A DNA stretch of 64,000 bases from Cryptomeria japonica (GCF_030272615.1 NC_081405.1:160476317-160540316), one strand, 5' to 3'. Counted from the stretch's first letter, positions 11,684-23,149 are shown. A program made the numbers and translations. Notes: generated by a model not told the origin, from the sequence alone.

Positions 11684-13045
11684 ATGTGAGGCAATCTTAA
11701 TCGAAATGACCCCTCTGGTTGTGATAATTGGAAAAGTGAACAAAAAATTTGGCGGAGGCTACACAAACATGGTTTCACAGACTACATGGAAAAATTGCAT
11801 GGTAGTAAAAATTCTGTGTCTCATGGTTTCACCAAGGGATGGAGCAATAACAAAGTCACTCTGTTTGGGTAGACTTGGAAGCTGGATGAAGATTTGGTGG
11901 CAGAGGTTACAGGTTTACAGAAGGAAGGTACCAAATTTTATAGAGACCAAAAGTTCTCGGCAGAAGCCTTCAAGAACTTCCCTAAAAGTGATGAAGAGAG
12001 GGTTCGGCTCGCCAAGAAGGACAATGTATCTTACTATCTCCCTCATCAGGTAAAATCCTTCTAGCAGAAGATGTTAAGGGTTTTAATGGAATACTTAACA
12101 GTTGATGGTAGGTTTACGAAGGTTTATAATTATCATTTATCTAATCTAAACCATTTCTGCCATGGTTTTAAGATCCCTCTACCTTTTTATTTAGCTTCTT
12201 CCCTGAATGAAAGCTTGACCGACCATGCCAAAAAATCGAAAGCCTATCCCATAGCTTACCAAGGTCTCATTCTGCTTATTTATGAGCATTTAAGGAATAA
12301 AGCTAGGGTTAATAGGGAAGATCCTTTGGTGGAAAATGCCCACATTTCAAATGGTCATGATGATTATGAGTCTGACGAAGATTCGTCTAACATTCCACTT
12401 CATAAGAAAGGGAGGGTTGGTTATGGAGATAAAGAAGACATGGATGTGAATGCAGGTTCAGAGTAGAAACAGGGGAAGGCGATTGATGATGAAGCAGAGA
12501 GTGAGAAAAAAGAGTATGTTGAAGAGCCAGATTCAAACCCTATTGTCTCAGATAGCAGGAACGAAGCCCAACATACTATGGAGGAAGTTAGCCCTAGGTC
12601 TGTGAGTTCTTCTCAGGGTATGGAAACATCGGATTCCATTTTGAACGCTGCTAGAAACAACACTCTGGAATTTTTCAATTTCCAGAAATGGGTAATTGAA
12701 AATATCTCCAATATTCAGAATAAACAGAAAGATTTGGATTATAAGATTCAAAATTTGATTAAGGATACCAATATAGGTAAAGAGGATGCGAAGGTGGACA
12801 CTAGTGAGGCAGATGACGAAATAGAAATGCAGGATTGGTTAGAAAAAGAAATGATTAAGACTTGAAGCATCTTGAAGATGTGATTAGAACCATCAAAGAT
12901 AAGGGAGAGGTTGATAATGAAATTATTATCAACCGGATTACTAAAACCAAGAAGGCCTTGAAGAAGTTTATGAAACATAGCCTTGAGGTTTTGAAGGTCT
13001 CGTCTCAAAATATGAATGACCTAGTTGATTGTCTAGAGAAGAACT
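11684..13045 (+). pseudogene. Unrecognised reading frame downstream of the LINE RNase H
   Basis: One frame can be followed from about 11567 to 12862 with few interruptions, then a one-step frame change continues it to 13045. The first ATG in frame is 11684, immediately followed by TGA. The N-terminal half is a compact globular-looking region (KIWRRLHKHGF, DEDLVAEVTGLQKEGTKFY, FPKSDEERVRLAKKDNVSYYLPHQ). An acidic Ser-rich linker follows (DDYESDEDSSN), then a charged probable coiled coil to the end. Internal stops are mostly TAG (near 11869, 12062 and 12464). I do not recognise the family. It has no RRM or CCHC knuckle, so it is not an ordinary plant L1 ORF1. It could be a lineage-specific LINE ORF, a domain from another element, or a captured host exon. 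Confidence 0.6.
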
Positions 13046-13471
13046 AGAAGAACAAAGAGATGGTGATCATTGACGATGTGCCAACCACTAGCTCTGCTCC
13101 TCAACCTTCCAGACGAAGAATAAGGTAGACTACCAGTGATCTGGAGATGAAGACTAAAGATACCCATCAGAAGCAAGTTAACATTTATCATGAGAGAAGC
13201 TTCTAAGGCTATGATGATGCTGGTCAAGGACGCAAAAGAGTCTATAAAGTTTTTATCTGAAATGTAATATTAGTCTTTGGATGTCAGTCTCTCGCTGGCT
13301 TTTTGCTGTCCTTTTCCTTAGCTGTTGTTTTCTCTGGTGGTCTTTTGCAACTTTCCTTTCTATGTACTATTCTCTCTAGTTTCTTTCATGCTTTTCTTCT
13401 TACTTTCATGCTTTTCTTATTATTATGTAAGTGGGTTTCAGGTCCCTTAAAACTTGTTTTTCCTTAATTAA

Positions 13472-14280
13472 AAATATCCATCTGGTATACCTTGAACTTC
13501 TTATGAGCTGCAAATGCAAGCAATGTTTTGACACCTTCCATTCTTGTTACTGGTGCAAATGTTTCTCCATAATCCTCTCCTTCTTCTTGCACATAACCTT
13601 TGCATACTAATCTTTCCTTGTTGTGAACTACAACATCATCTTCATTTAACTTGTTTCTAAACACCCATTTAGTACCTATAACATTCTTGTTTACCGGTCG
13701 GGGTTCCAGGGTCCAAGTGTTGTTCTTCTCAATTTGATCCAACTCCTCCTCCATAGCTTTCACCCAATGATCATCACCAAATGCCTCCTTAGCACTTCTA
13801 GGTTCAAAAGTGGAGATCATGCAAGAGTTCTCTCTTATTCTCCTTCTAGTTAGTACACCGACATCCTTATCTCCAATTATCTGTTCAGGACTATGATTCA
13901 GTCTCACATACCTAGGAATAACATGATAATTCTCTTCAGGTTCAACTTATTCATTATCATCTTCTTCTGAATTTATTTGTTCCAGTTGAACAAGTACATC
14001 AGGATTTGCTTTACTGGTTTCTGATTTAACAGTTTCTGGTTCCAAAAGAAAAATGCAAGGATCTTCATCCTTCTTCTCAGAACTGGTTCCTTCTGAAACT
14101 TCAGGACATTCATCTATACGAACATCATCCCCCTCAACAATTTTTTGTGTCTGGTTGTTGAAGCATTTATAAGCCTTACTCTTGGTGGAATAGCCAAGAA
14201 ATATGCCTTCATCACTCTTAGCTTCAAACTTGCTTATGTAATCACCTCTTTTAATAAAACATTTGCTTCCAAATATCTTA
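13472..14280 (-). pseudogene. Element A: integrase C-terminal linker and RT N-terminal half
   Basis: From the integrase end the frame continues with FEAKSDEGIFLGYS and SKAYKCF, an acidic linker, then the RT opening: [53 protein letters not shown] and KVYQMD. These are canonical copia RT motifs before the catalytic Asp pair. It ends where the LINE begins. One TAA lies near 13947. The other half of RT is at 7901-9428. Confidence 0.88.
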
Positions 14281-14836
14281 AATTAACTAACATCAGGTGA
14301 TCTCCCATACCAATATTCATATGGGGTCTTGTCCTTACCTCTTTTCACCAGAACTCGGTTCATTGTGTAAATAGTTGTACTTACAACTTCTTTCCAGAAT
14401 GTTTTTACTACACCTCCTTGAATCAACATAGTCCTAGCAGCTTCAACCACTAACCGATTGTTTCTCTCTGCTATACCATTCTGCTGTGGTGTTCTTGGAA
14501 CAGAAAGTTGCCACTTGATACCATTATCATCACAATACTTAGTGAACTCCACAGAATTGAATTCATCGCCTTGATTTGTTCTTAGACACTTTATCTTTTT
14601 TCCACTCTCTTTCTCAGCTAAAGCTCTGAATGCCTTGAATTTACCAAAAGCTTCATTCTTATCCTTCAAGAATGTGATCCACATCATCCTTGAACAATCA
14701 TTAGTGAAGATCATGAAGTATTTGTCACCTTGAATGCTTCTTGTTCTTATTGGTCCACATAGATCTGTATGAACCAAAACTAGCAAGTGCTCTGCTAAGA
14801 AGGACTTGCTCTTGAAAGTTGAAGAATTCATCTTTT
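14281..14836 (-). pseudogene. Element A: integrase core
   Basis: Translation shows the copia integrase core with VHTDLCGPIRTRS (first Asp), SVPRTPQQNGIAERNN (Glu) and NRVLVKRGKDKTPYEYW. At the second catalytic position it reads RTNQGDEF, where families usually have RTD or RSD, so the middle Asp of the DDE triad is Asn. The frame is open for about 180 codons, but this change alone should abolish strand transfer. The domain is cut at its N-terminal side by element B and resumes at 22543. Confidence 0.88.
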
Positions 14837-16369
14837 TGATGGTTCTGATACTTAATGTAAGTATAGATGCCAAGCTAATAAGATGAGAGTGGGGGGGGGG
14901 GGGGGGGGTGAATCATACAAACTTAATCTTCCATAAAAACATCAGATTCAACCTTGGTAACATATAATTCAGTAATATAACCAAAACTGCTAAACATGCA
15001 AACTCAAAAGCATATAAACATCATAGCACTCATAACACTAGATTTAACGTGGAAACCCAAATAGGGAAAAACCACTGTGGGATTTCAGACCCCCTAAGAA
15101 ATATACTCTTCTAGAGTATGCTCAGTTAAAAGAAAATCCTATTAAAGATTACAAACACATTGCTAGATGTGACCCGGTTAAGGGATTTCCCTCAGACCTG
15201 TTAGGATCTTCACCTTGTTAGAAGTGACCTTGTTAAAGGATTTCGAACACTCAATCAGAATGTCACCTTGCTAGAGGGTTTTACAAATAAGACTGTTAAG
15301 TCCACTCGGTTAAGAGATTTTCTATCACTTCACAAAATAACAGTAATAAAAAACTATCTGCAACTTCACATCTAAAATGCTAAAGCAGATTCTTATTTGC
15401 TCAATACAATATAGGACTCATCTTGTCCATCTGCTGGGCTTTATACTCTGTTATACAAAACAGGTCTTCAAGCTTCAGTGCTTGGTAATCACTAAGTAGC
15501 ATCCCTGTGCATACACTTGCCCGCATACATTGTTGAACAACAGTTCCTTATTTATAAACAATTCGCCAACCGCTTAATCTCCTTGATCACATTTCCCATG
15601 ATCAATCATAGCCATCAGATCTTCAAACTTTGACTAGGTTCAATGTATCCTTCAATCTGAAAATGTTTTACCTTGCCTTGGAACTTGCATACATTTCTTG
15701 GAACTTGTGCTAGGGTATTGCGGTTCAATCTGAGCTGTAGATCTTCCTGTCAATTTTCCTTTGCCATATATTCTTTAACAAACTTCATTCACGACATACC
15801 AATCATTTAATCATAGCCAACTCATCAGCTTCCTTCATTAAATAATGCTTTTATTCATTCAATGCATTCTGTTATTACTTGGTTGCAACTTGGTAAATAC
15901 TAAACTTCACTCGATAGACATTTCGCCTTCATTAACCAATAGTGATAACCTTAGGGTTTATTGACTAGGTTTCTTAGGGTTTACCGACTAGGTTCCTTGC
16001 TCGGTAACATAGTATAGTATTAACCTTACAATCAATAACATATGTATGATATCAAAACAATCTAAACATCATGATCTTATCATTATCTAACTCGGTACTA
16101 GTTGCCCATTGAATAACTTATTCCTTCTCCTTATTCATCATATTCTTCTTATGTCTTTTACCGACATCTTTATACTCATCAAATCATACTTCTCAAGATA
16201 TGGCAACATCATACTGAATTAGAAAATCAATTTCTTGACATCAATGACAAAATAATAATATTAAGACAGTAATCATCCTTAATCAGTTGTATCCATAATC
16301 ATCAACAACCTTCTCAATATCCTTATTGAAATGCCAACAATCTCTACTTGTCTGTTATAATGCCAACAA
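14837..16369 (-). repeat. Element B 3' LTR
   Basis: It begins tgatggttctgatac on the plus strand and ends ataatgccaaca. It carries an uninterrupted run of 18 G at about 14891-14908, the taacgtggaaacccaaatag motif, and two adjacent copies of a unit close to ttagggtttaccgactagg near 15950-15995. Confidence 0.93.
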
Positions 16370-16775
16370 TCTCCCCCTTTGGCATTGATGGCAAAACCAA
16401 TTGATTTAACCTAATTGATTCAGATTCAAATTGCTATGAAATTCTGAAATGTTGAAATGCTCTCCCCCTGTCATCAGAATTCTCCCCCATACATTAGTCT
16501 TCTCCTCTTCTTCAGTCTTGCTTTTCTTCAGTCTTCTCCCCCTTTGACAACAATGCCAAAAAATAAAGAACTAAAATATAATTTCTTCCTGTATGAAGTG
16601 AATTCCTGTTGTTATGTATCAACTTAGTCTTGGTCAGAGCATTTTGTCTTCAATTCCTGTTCCCTGTATTTGTTTCCTGCACTCCTTTAGAAAACATCCT
16701 AAAGTGTGTAAATCGACATCAACTCCTAAAAGATATTTTGTAGAGTCATCGAATTGATGCCTTCACCGAACTCGG
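16370..16775 (-). promoter_or_regulatory. Element B polypurine tract and 3' non-coding tail
   Basis: The tract AAAGGGGGAGAT (minus strand, 16370-16381) adjoins the LTR. The rest of this stretch is the untranslated tail between RNase H and the LTR. It contains several pyrimidine clusters (tctccccctg and similar) and is matched by 63591-64000 in element C. Confidence 0.75.
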
Positions 16776-17592
16776 TCAGTGAGTAGAAGATAGGAATAGG
16801 ACCCCTAACTTACTTCTGAGATACTCAAAAGTGTCCCTTGGTAGTGACTTGATGAAGATATCTGCTATTTGTTCCTTTGTGCTAACATACTCCAACACCA
16901 CTTTCTTCTCTTGGGCTTCTTCTCTAAGATAATGATATTTGATAGAGATGTGCTTTGTCTTAGAGTGCATAACATGATTCTTTGAAATGTTAATGGCACT
17001 AGTATTATCATAGAATATAGTTACTGGCTCGGTGACTTATACCTTCCAAGAGTTGTTTGATCCATGCTATGTTGGTACAATTCAATGCTACAACAACGTA
17101 TTGAGCTTATGCTGTTGACTGTGAAACACATCCTTGTTTCTTGCTAAGCCAACTCACTAGTCTTTCTCCTAAAAAGAAAGCTCCTCCACTTGTTCTTTTC
17201 CTGTCATCAATGTTGCCAGCCCAATCAGCATCAATATAAACTTTTAAATCAAAGTCATTTCATTTCTGATATACTAAGCCATAATCCTCAGTGCCTTTCA
17301 AGTATCTGAAAATTGTCTTGATTGCTGCCATGTGTGTTTCCTTAGGATCTACAGAGAATCTTGCAACTATACCTACTACATGTGCTATGTCTAGTCTGTT
17401 GTGAACAACATATTGTAGCTTTCCAATCATGGATCGGTAAAGTGTCTCATCAACAGATGCAGATTCATCATTCTTTGATAATTTACAGTTGGTGGTCATA
17501 GGAGTAATTACTGGTTTTGAATCCTCCATTCCAAATTTCTTCAAGATTTCCTTTATGTACTTGGATTGAGTAATGAAAATCTCATTTTTCAT
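16776..17592 (-). pseudogene. Element B: RNase H
   Basis: The frame begins at MKNEIFITQSKYIKEILKKFG and includes YRSMIGKLQYVVHNRLDIAH, the catalytic DADWAGNIDDRKRT segment, WLSKKQGCVSQSTA, and the C-terminal TKHISIKYHYLREEAQ with STKEQIADIF. A TGA near 17257 and several stops with a frame loss between 16990 and 17110 inactivate it. Domain and order are unambiguous for copia. Confidence 0.9.
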
Positions 17593-18462
17593 TTGCAGTA
17601 TCTATAAGCCTATAAAATACTTTATCTCACTGATTAATGACATCTCAAATTCTTTGCTTATTTCATTTCCAAAGTTCTTACATAAAGAGTCATTTCCACA
17701 AAAGATAATATCATCAACAAATATGGCTGAGATTAGTATTCCATTTTCATCATTCTTCATGTACATATTGTTGTTTTCACTTGTTCTTATAAAACCAATC
17801 TTGATTAAATAAGAGTGCAATCTTTCATACCATGCTCTAGGTGCTTGTTTCAAACCATATAAAGCTTTGTTCAATTTACATACTTGATCTTCATTCTTGT
17901 TTTCAACAAATCCTTCAGGTTGTTCAATAAAAGCTTCTTCTTCTAATATACCATTCAGAAATGCAGTTTTGACATCCATTTGATAGACCTTGAATTTTTT
18001 GTAAGCAACATATGCCAACAATGTTCTTACTCCTTCAAGTCTAGCCACAGGTGCAAAAGTTTCACCATAATCAATTCCTTCTTCTTGAGCATAACCTTTG
18101 CAAACTAGTCTAGCTTTATTTCGAATGACCTCTCCTTTTTCATTCAACTTGTTTCTGAAAATCCACTTTGTATCGATTACATTTTTGTCCTTTGGTCTTG
18201 GGATTAGTGTCCATGTGCCATTCTTCTTGATTTGATCAATCTCTTCTGTCATAGCATTTATCCAATCTTCACTGTTAAATGCCTCTTTCACTATTCTCGG
18301 TTCAAATTCAGATATCAGACATGTGTTCTGTCTCAGTTTGTTCCTTGTCATCACTAGATCATCGTTATCTCCTATAATTTGACTTGATGCATGATGTCTT
18401 CTGACATACTTGGCTAATACAGGCTCGGTAGGATCTGTATGATCTTCTTCATCACTCGGTAA
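17593..18462 (-). pseudogene. Element B: reverse transcriptase
   Basis: A 250-codon open stretch covers most of [71 protein letters not shown] with the first catalytic Asp, [17 protein letters not shown], and [13 protein letters not shown] with the catalytic Asp pair. It is the best preserved RT in the window. A stop after KYFIGL separates it from the next segment; since the downstream frame is the same, this is one point mutation (TAG). Confidence 0.93.
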
Positions 18463-19437
18463 CTAGATATTCTCTTCATTTTTTTCAACAGTTCTCTCGG
18501 TAAGACTTGTCAGTTGAACATAGACAAATTCATCATAATCTTCTAGTTCTTTGGAGTTTCCTTCATCATTTCTTTCTACAATTTCATCAATTTTCACATT
18601 TGCACTTTCTACTATTTTGTTAGATGATTTGATCAGACATTTAAATGCTTTACTTCTAGAAGAATAACCAAGAAATGTTCCTTCTTCACTTTTCTGATCA
18701 AACTTGCCATTTCTATCATCTTTGTGTACATAGCATCTACTTCCAAAGATTTTAAAATAACTTACATTAGGTTTCTTGTCATACTGGATTTCATATGGTG
18801 TCTTCAAAGTACCTTTCTTCAGTTGTACTCGATTCAGGGTGTAAACTGTTGTGCTTATTGCTTCTCTTCAAAATGTTTGTGGCACTTTCTTTTCAATCAT
18901 CAGGGTTCTGGCACAATCCACAATAGATCTATTTCTTCTCTCAGCTATTCCATTTTGTTGTGGAGTTCTTGGTGCAGAGACTTGTCTTTTAATACCATGA
19001 TCATTGCAGAATAAGTTGAACTCATCAGATGTGAACTCTCCTCCTCTATCTGATCTAAGTCATTTCAGTTGTCTTCCTGTTTCATTTTCAACTCTTGCCT
19101 TGTACCATTTAAACATTTGAAAAGCTTCTGATTTTTCTTTTAAAAACATAACTGACATCATCCTTGAGTAATCATCCACCAATAATATGAAGTATTTATC
19201 ACCATAATAACTTTTAACTTTCATAGGACCACAAAGATCGGTGTGCACAAGATCTAAAATTCCCTTAGAAGTGTAAGACTTACTTGTAAATATTTATCTT
19301 GTCATTTTACCCATCTAGCATCCTCGGCACATAGCATTCTCAGGTTTTTCAAGACTCGATAGACCTCTTACTCGGTGCTTCTTGCTTATTTTGATCAGAT
19401 TATCAAAATTTACATGACAAAACGTTTTATGCCATAA
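18463..19437 (-). pseudogene. Element B: pre-integrase region and integrase
   Basis: The minus strand gives a short GAG-pre-integrase segment with Cys and His residues, the core MHTDLCGPMKVKSYYGDKYF (first Asp), RSDRGGEFTSDEF (second Asp), PRTPQQNGIAERRN (Glu), then TPYEIQYDKKPNVSYFKIFG and an acidic linker. The DDE residues are intact. At least five stops interrupt it (TAG and TGA), so no integrase can be made. Copia integrase inserts the cDNA with 5-bp target duplications, as seen for the elements here. Confidence 0.88.
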
Positions 19438-20952
19438 CTAGGTATCATCTATCTTTGCATATAGACATTTATTCTGAGTTGAGTCAAGGTGAAATGTATT
19501 ACCTTTTGTTTGTGTCTCGGTGGCAGCTAACTTTCCATTCTTGTCATGAACTTTGACAATTCCTTTTTGAAATTCTATTTGGTAACCTGTGTTGTTTAGC
19601 TGTGCTACACTCAACAGATTGTATTTCAAACCTTTAACCCAATAAACATCATTGCACTTTGCATTGTCAAGAAGTGTTATGGATCCTTTACCTTTTACCG
19701 GACATGGTGCATCATTACCAAATCTTACATAGCCTCCATCATAGTCTTCTAACATAACAAACTTGTGTTTATCACCTATCATGTGATGTGAGCATCCACT
19801 ATCTATGATCCAAGAGTCATTAGTATTTATGTGAGATATTAGGTCTTTTTCTTCATACCTTTCTTCATCTAATCCATCTTTGATAGCCACATAAACTACT
19901 TCCTCTGTATCAGTTTCATCAGATTTATCATCTTTGGATTCCTCATCAGCTATTAAGCATGTCTTTCTATCTCTTCTTCTGAAGTCTCGGTGTCCTCTGT
20001 AATGATTATCTTTTTGTCTGTCATCTCGGTAATCTCTCTTTTCAGTAGAATCTTTTTCAGGATAGTTAGAAGCCATATGTCCTATCTTATCACAATTGAA
20101 ACATTTCAAAGGTAGTTTTCCTTTATACTTAACTTTGCCTCTCGGTAACCTTCTGGCTAATAGTGCTTCAAACTCTTCTTGCTTTCTGATTTCCTCATAT
20201 AGTTTGTGTACTTCCTCCATGTTCTTGTGAAATCTTTCACTTGCTCCACTGTGATCTCCTTTAAAGTACTTATACTTTCTTTCATTGTAATCATTAGATT
20301 CATCAAGATGAAAAGAACTAAATGCAGATTCAATTTTATTTACCAATGACCCACTGTTATCAAAGTTACTTAACTCAAATGCATGTAGCTTACCAATAGT
20401 AGCATCTAAAGATATTGGCATATTTGGTACAAACCTCAATTCATTGATTGCAGAGACTCGGATTGCATAAGCTGGTAGAAGGGTTCTTAACAACTTACTT
20501 GTTATGTCCTTTTCTTCAATGGTTCCACCTGCTGCTTTGATTTGATTGACAATCTCCTTTTGTCTTGTACTTTACTGGGTTATGTTCTCACCTTCATTCA
20601 TCCTCATAGATTCAAGTTGCCCTCTTAGACTATCCAATTTTTCTCTTTGAACATGTTCATCTCCTCCATACACTGATATGAGCTTGTCCCACATAGCCTT
20701 TGCATCATTGCAGCCTTCTAGATCATTAAACTCTGAATCAGTCAATGCAGATGCTATTTCAATCATTGCTTGGATATGTTCTTGCTTTGCCTTTATTTCT
20801 TCCATTGTCAATGGATAGGTGCTCGGTGTGATGAAATCATTCTCCAGATAATATACAACATATTCTCCAACTCCTGATAGGTGCAGCTTCATCCTTTTTT
20901 GCCATGTAGAGAAACTTGACTTGTTCAGCTTCGGTGCATCCCTCTTATACAT
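19438..20952 (-). pseudogene. Element B: gag and aspartic protease
   Basis: From ATG 20952 the frame opens MYKRDAPKLNKSSFSTWQKR, the retrotransposon gag fold (KAMWDKLISVYGG, LRGQLESMRMNEGE). It stops at TAA 20572-20574 and resumes in the same frame to 19438. The zinc knuckle near 20060-20105 reads CFNCDKIGHMASNYPE, so the last Cys of CX2CX4HX4C is Tyr and zinc binding is probably lost. An acidic region follows, then the protease with its active site WIIDSGCSHHM near 19780-19815 intact. Gag would form virus-like particles and protease would cut the polyprotein. Confidence 0.92.
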
Positions 20953-21003
20953 CTTTGGATTTTTGCCTCAAGTACCATTAAACTTTTTCTTCCGGAGTCC
21001 AAA

Positions 21004-21017
21004 GCTCTAATACCAAT
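21004..21017 (-). promoter_or_regulatory. Element B primer-binding site
   Basis: On the minus strand the sequence next to the 5' LTR reads ATTGGTATTAGAGC, the copia primer site matching the 3' end of initiator tRNA-Met (TGGTATCAGAGC consensus, one C to T change). Confidence 0.85.
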
Positions 21018-22542
21018 TGATGGTTTTGATACTTAATGTAAGTAGAAATGCCAAGCTAATAAGATGAGAGGGGGCGGGGGGGTGAATCATACAAACTTAA
21101 TCTTCCATAAAAACATCAGATTCAACCTCGGTAACATATACTTCAGTAATATAACCAAAACTGCTAAACATGCAAACTCAAAAGCATATAAACATCATAG
21201 CACTCATAACACCAGATTTAACGTGGAAACCCAAATAGGGAAAAACCACTGTGGGATTTCAGACCCGCTAAGAAATATACTCTTCTAGAGTATGCTCAGT
21301 TAAAAGCAAATCCTGTTAAAGATTACAAACACATTGCTAGATGTGACCCGGTTAAGGGATTTCCCTCAGATCTATTAGGATCTTCACCTTGTTAGAAGTG
21401 ACCTTGTTAAAGGGTTTCAAACACTCAATCAGAATGTCACCTTGCTAGAGGGTTTTACAAATAAGACTGTTAGGTCCACTCAATTAAGAGATTTTCTGTC
21501 ACTTCACAAAATAACAGTAATAAAAATCTATCTGCAACTTCACATCTAAAATGCTAAAGCAGATTCTTATTTGCTTAATACAATATAGGACTCATCTTGT
21601 CCATCTACTGGGCTTTATACTCTGTTATACAAAACATATCTTCAAGCTTTAGTGCTCGGTAATCACTATGTAGCATCCCTGTGCATACACTTGCCCACAT
21701 ACATAGTTTAATAACAGTTCCTTATTTATAAACAAATCGCCAACCACTTAATCTCCTTGATCACATTTCCCATGATCAATCATAGCCATCAGATCTTCAA
21801 ACTTTGACCAGGTTCAATGTATCCTTCGATCTGAAAATGTTTTACCCCGCCTTGAAACTTGCATACATTTCTTGGAACTTGTGCTAGGGTATTGCGGTTC
21901 AATCTGAGCTGTAGATCTTCTTGCCAATTTTCCTTTGCCATAGATTCTTTAACAAACTTCATTTACGACATACCAATCATTTAATCATAGCCAACTCATC
22001 AGCTTCCTTCATTAAATAATGCTTTTATTCATTCAAAGCATTATGTTATTACTCAGTTGCAACTCGGTAAATACTAAACTTCACTCGGTAGACATTTTGC
22101 CTTCATTAACTGATAGCGATAACCTTAGGGTTTACCGACTAGGTTCCTTAGGGTTTACCAACTAGGTTCTTTGCTCGGTAACATAGTATAGTATTAACCT
22201 TACAATCAATAACATATGTATGATATCAAAACAATCTAAACATCATGATCTCATCATTTTCTAACTCAGTAATAGTTGCCCATTGAATAACTTATTCCTT
22301 CCCCTTATTCATCATATTCTTTTTGTGTCTTTTAGAGACATCTTTATACTCATCAAATCATACTTCTCAAGATATGGCAACATCATACTGAATTAGAAAA
22401 TCAATTTCTTGATATCAATGACAAAATAATAATATTAAGACAGTAATCATCCTTAATCAGTTGTATCCATAATCATCAACAACCTTCTCAATATTCTTAT
22501 TGAAATGCCAACAATCTCTACTTGTATGTTATAATCCCAACA
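21018..22542 (-). repeat. Element B 5' LTR
   Basis: It starts tgatggttttgatac and ends ataatcccaaca on the plus strand, matching the B 3' LTR throughout with scattered substitutions. The G-run is broken as five G, C, seven G. The doubled ttagggtttacc unit lies near 22128-22160. Confidence 0.93.
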
Positions 22543-23149
22543 CTTTCCTAGCTATCATTCTTTACAAAGAGCATTAACCAGTTTGTCTAGCTGAGGCAAA
22601 CCTCTTACTATCTTAGACTTTCTTACTTTAACAATATTGTCAAAATTTATATGACAAGATCTCCTATGCCAAAGCCATCTATCATCTATTTTTGCAATCA
22701 AACAGTTGCTAACTTTAGGATTGAGATGAAATAGATTACCTCTTGTTTATTTCATGGTTGCAATCAATTCACCTTTGTTGTCAAAGATTTTGCACATACC
22801 ATTTCTAAACTCCCGTGGGTATCCTTTGTCATTAAGTTGTGCCACGCTCAGAAGATTATAGTTTAGGCCTTCAACCCAATAGACATCATCAGTATTGCTC
22901 TTCCCATTAAGAGAAATAACTCCCTTACCTTTAACCATAAAGGGTGAGTCATTGCCAAATCTAACAACACCGCCATCAAATTCCTTCAAGGAAAGAAATT
23001 TGCTTCGATCACTAGTCATGTCATGTGAACAAACACTATCAATGATCCAATCATCAAAGTTATCCATCTTGGACACTAGTACTTTCTGATCTGATATCTC
23101 TTCCTTAATAGCTACAAACACAATATCTTCACTAGCATCATCATCAGAT
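22543..23149 (-). pseudogene. Element A: protease and pre-integrase region
   Basis: The minus strand gives DDWIIDSVCSHDM near 23025-23060, the copia protease site, with the Gly of the DSG triad replaced by Val. Then come VVRFGNDSPFMVKGKG, VYWVEGLNYNLLSVAQLND and, after a TAA, a pre-integrase motif with WHRRSCHINFDN. It ends in GK at the element B junction and continues at 14836 with MNSSTFKSKSF. The DSV change should inactivate the protease. Confidence 0.85.

Larger units (their letters stand above)
9430..13470 (+). mobile_element. 5'-truncated L1-type LINE inside element A
   Basis: The plus strand opens inside an L1 reverse transcriptase (IIGCKVEMLPSTYFSLPLG) and runs through a zinc-binding RVT region and RNase H into a further reading frame. 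It interrupts the copia RT of element A on the opposite strand between a YQMD motif (right side) and an LNG motif (left side). A truncated 5' end is typical of target-primed LINE insertion. The expected poly(A) tail and duplication are not clear: the right side shows only ttttccttaattaaaaat, so the ends are good to about 10 bp. L1 proteins nick DNA and copy their RNA in place. Confidence 0.85.
14837..22542 (-). mobile_element. Ty1/copia retrotransposon B, nested in A
   Basis: LTRs at 14837-16369 and 21018-22542 bound a 4.65-kb interior with gag, protease, integrase, RT and RNase H in copia order on the minus strand. Flanks are ctttt (14832-14836) and ctttc (22543-22547), a 4-of-5 target duplication. 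The reading frame of A continues from one side to the other, proving insertion into A between the pre-integrase and integrase regions. Its LTRs belong to the same family as element C. The interior is nearly complete and only moderately decayed, so B is younger than A. Confidence 0.93.

Noticed and set aside
14890..14908. G-run as a telomere or quadruplex gene promoter
   Set aside because: It is the variable G-tract found at the same LTR position in several families and has no telomere repeat period.
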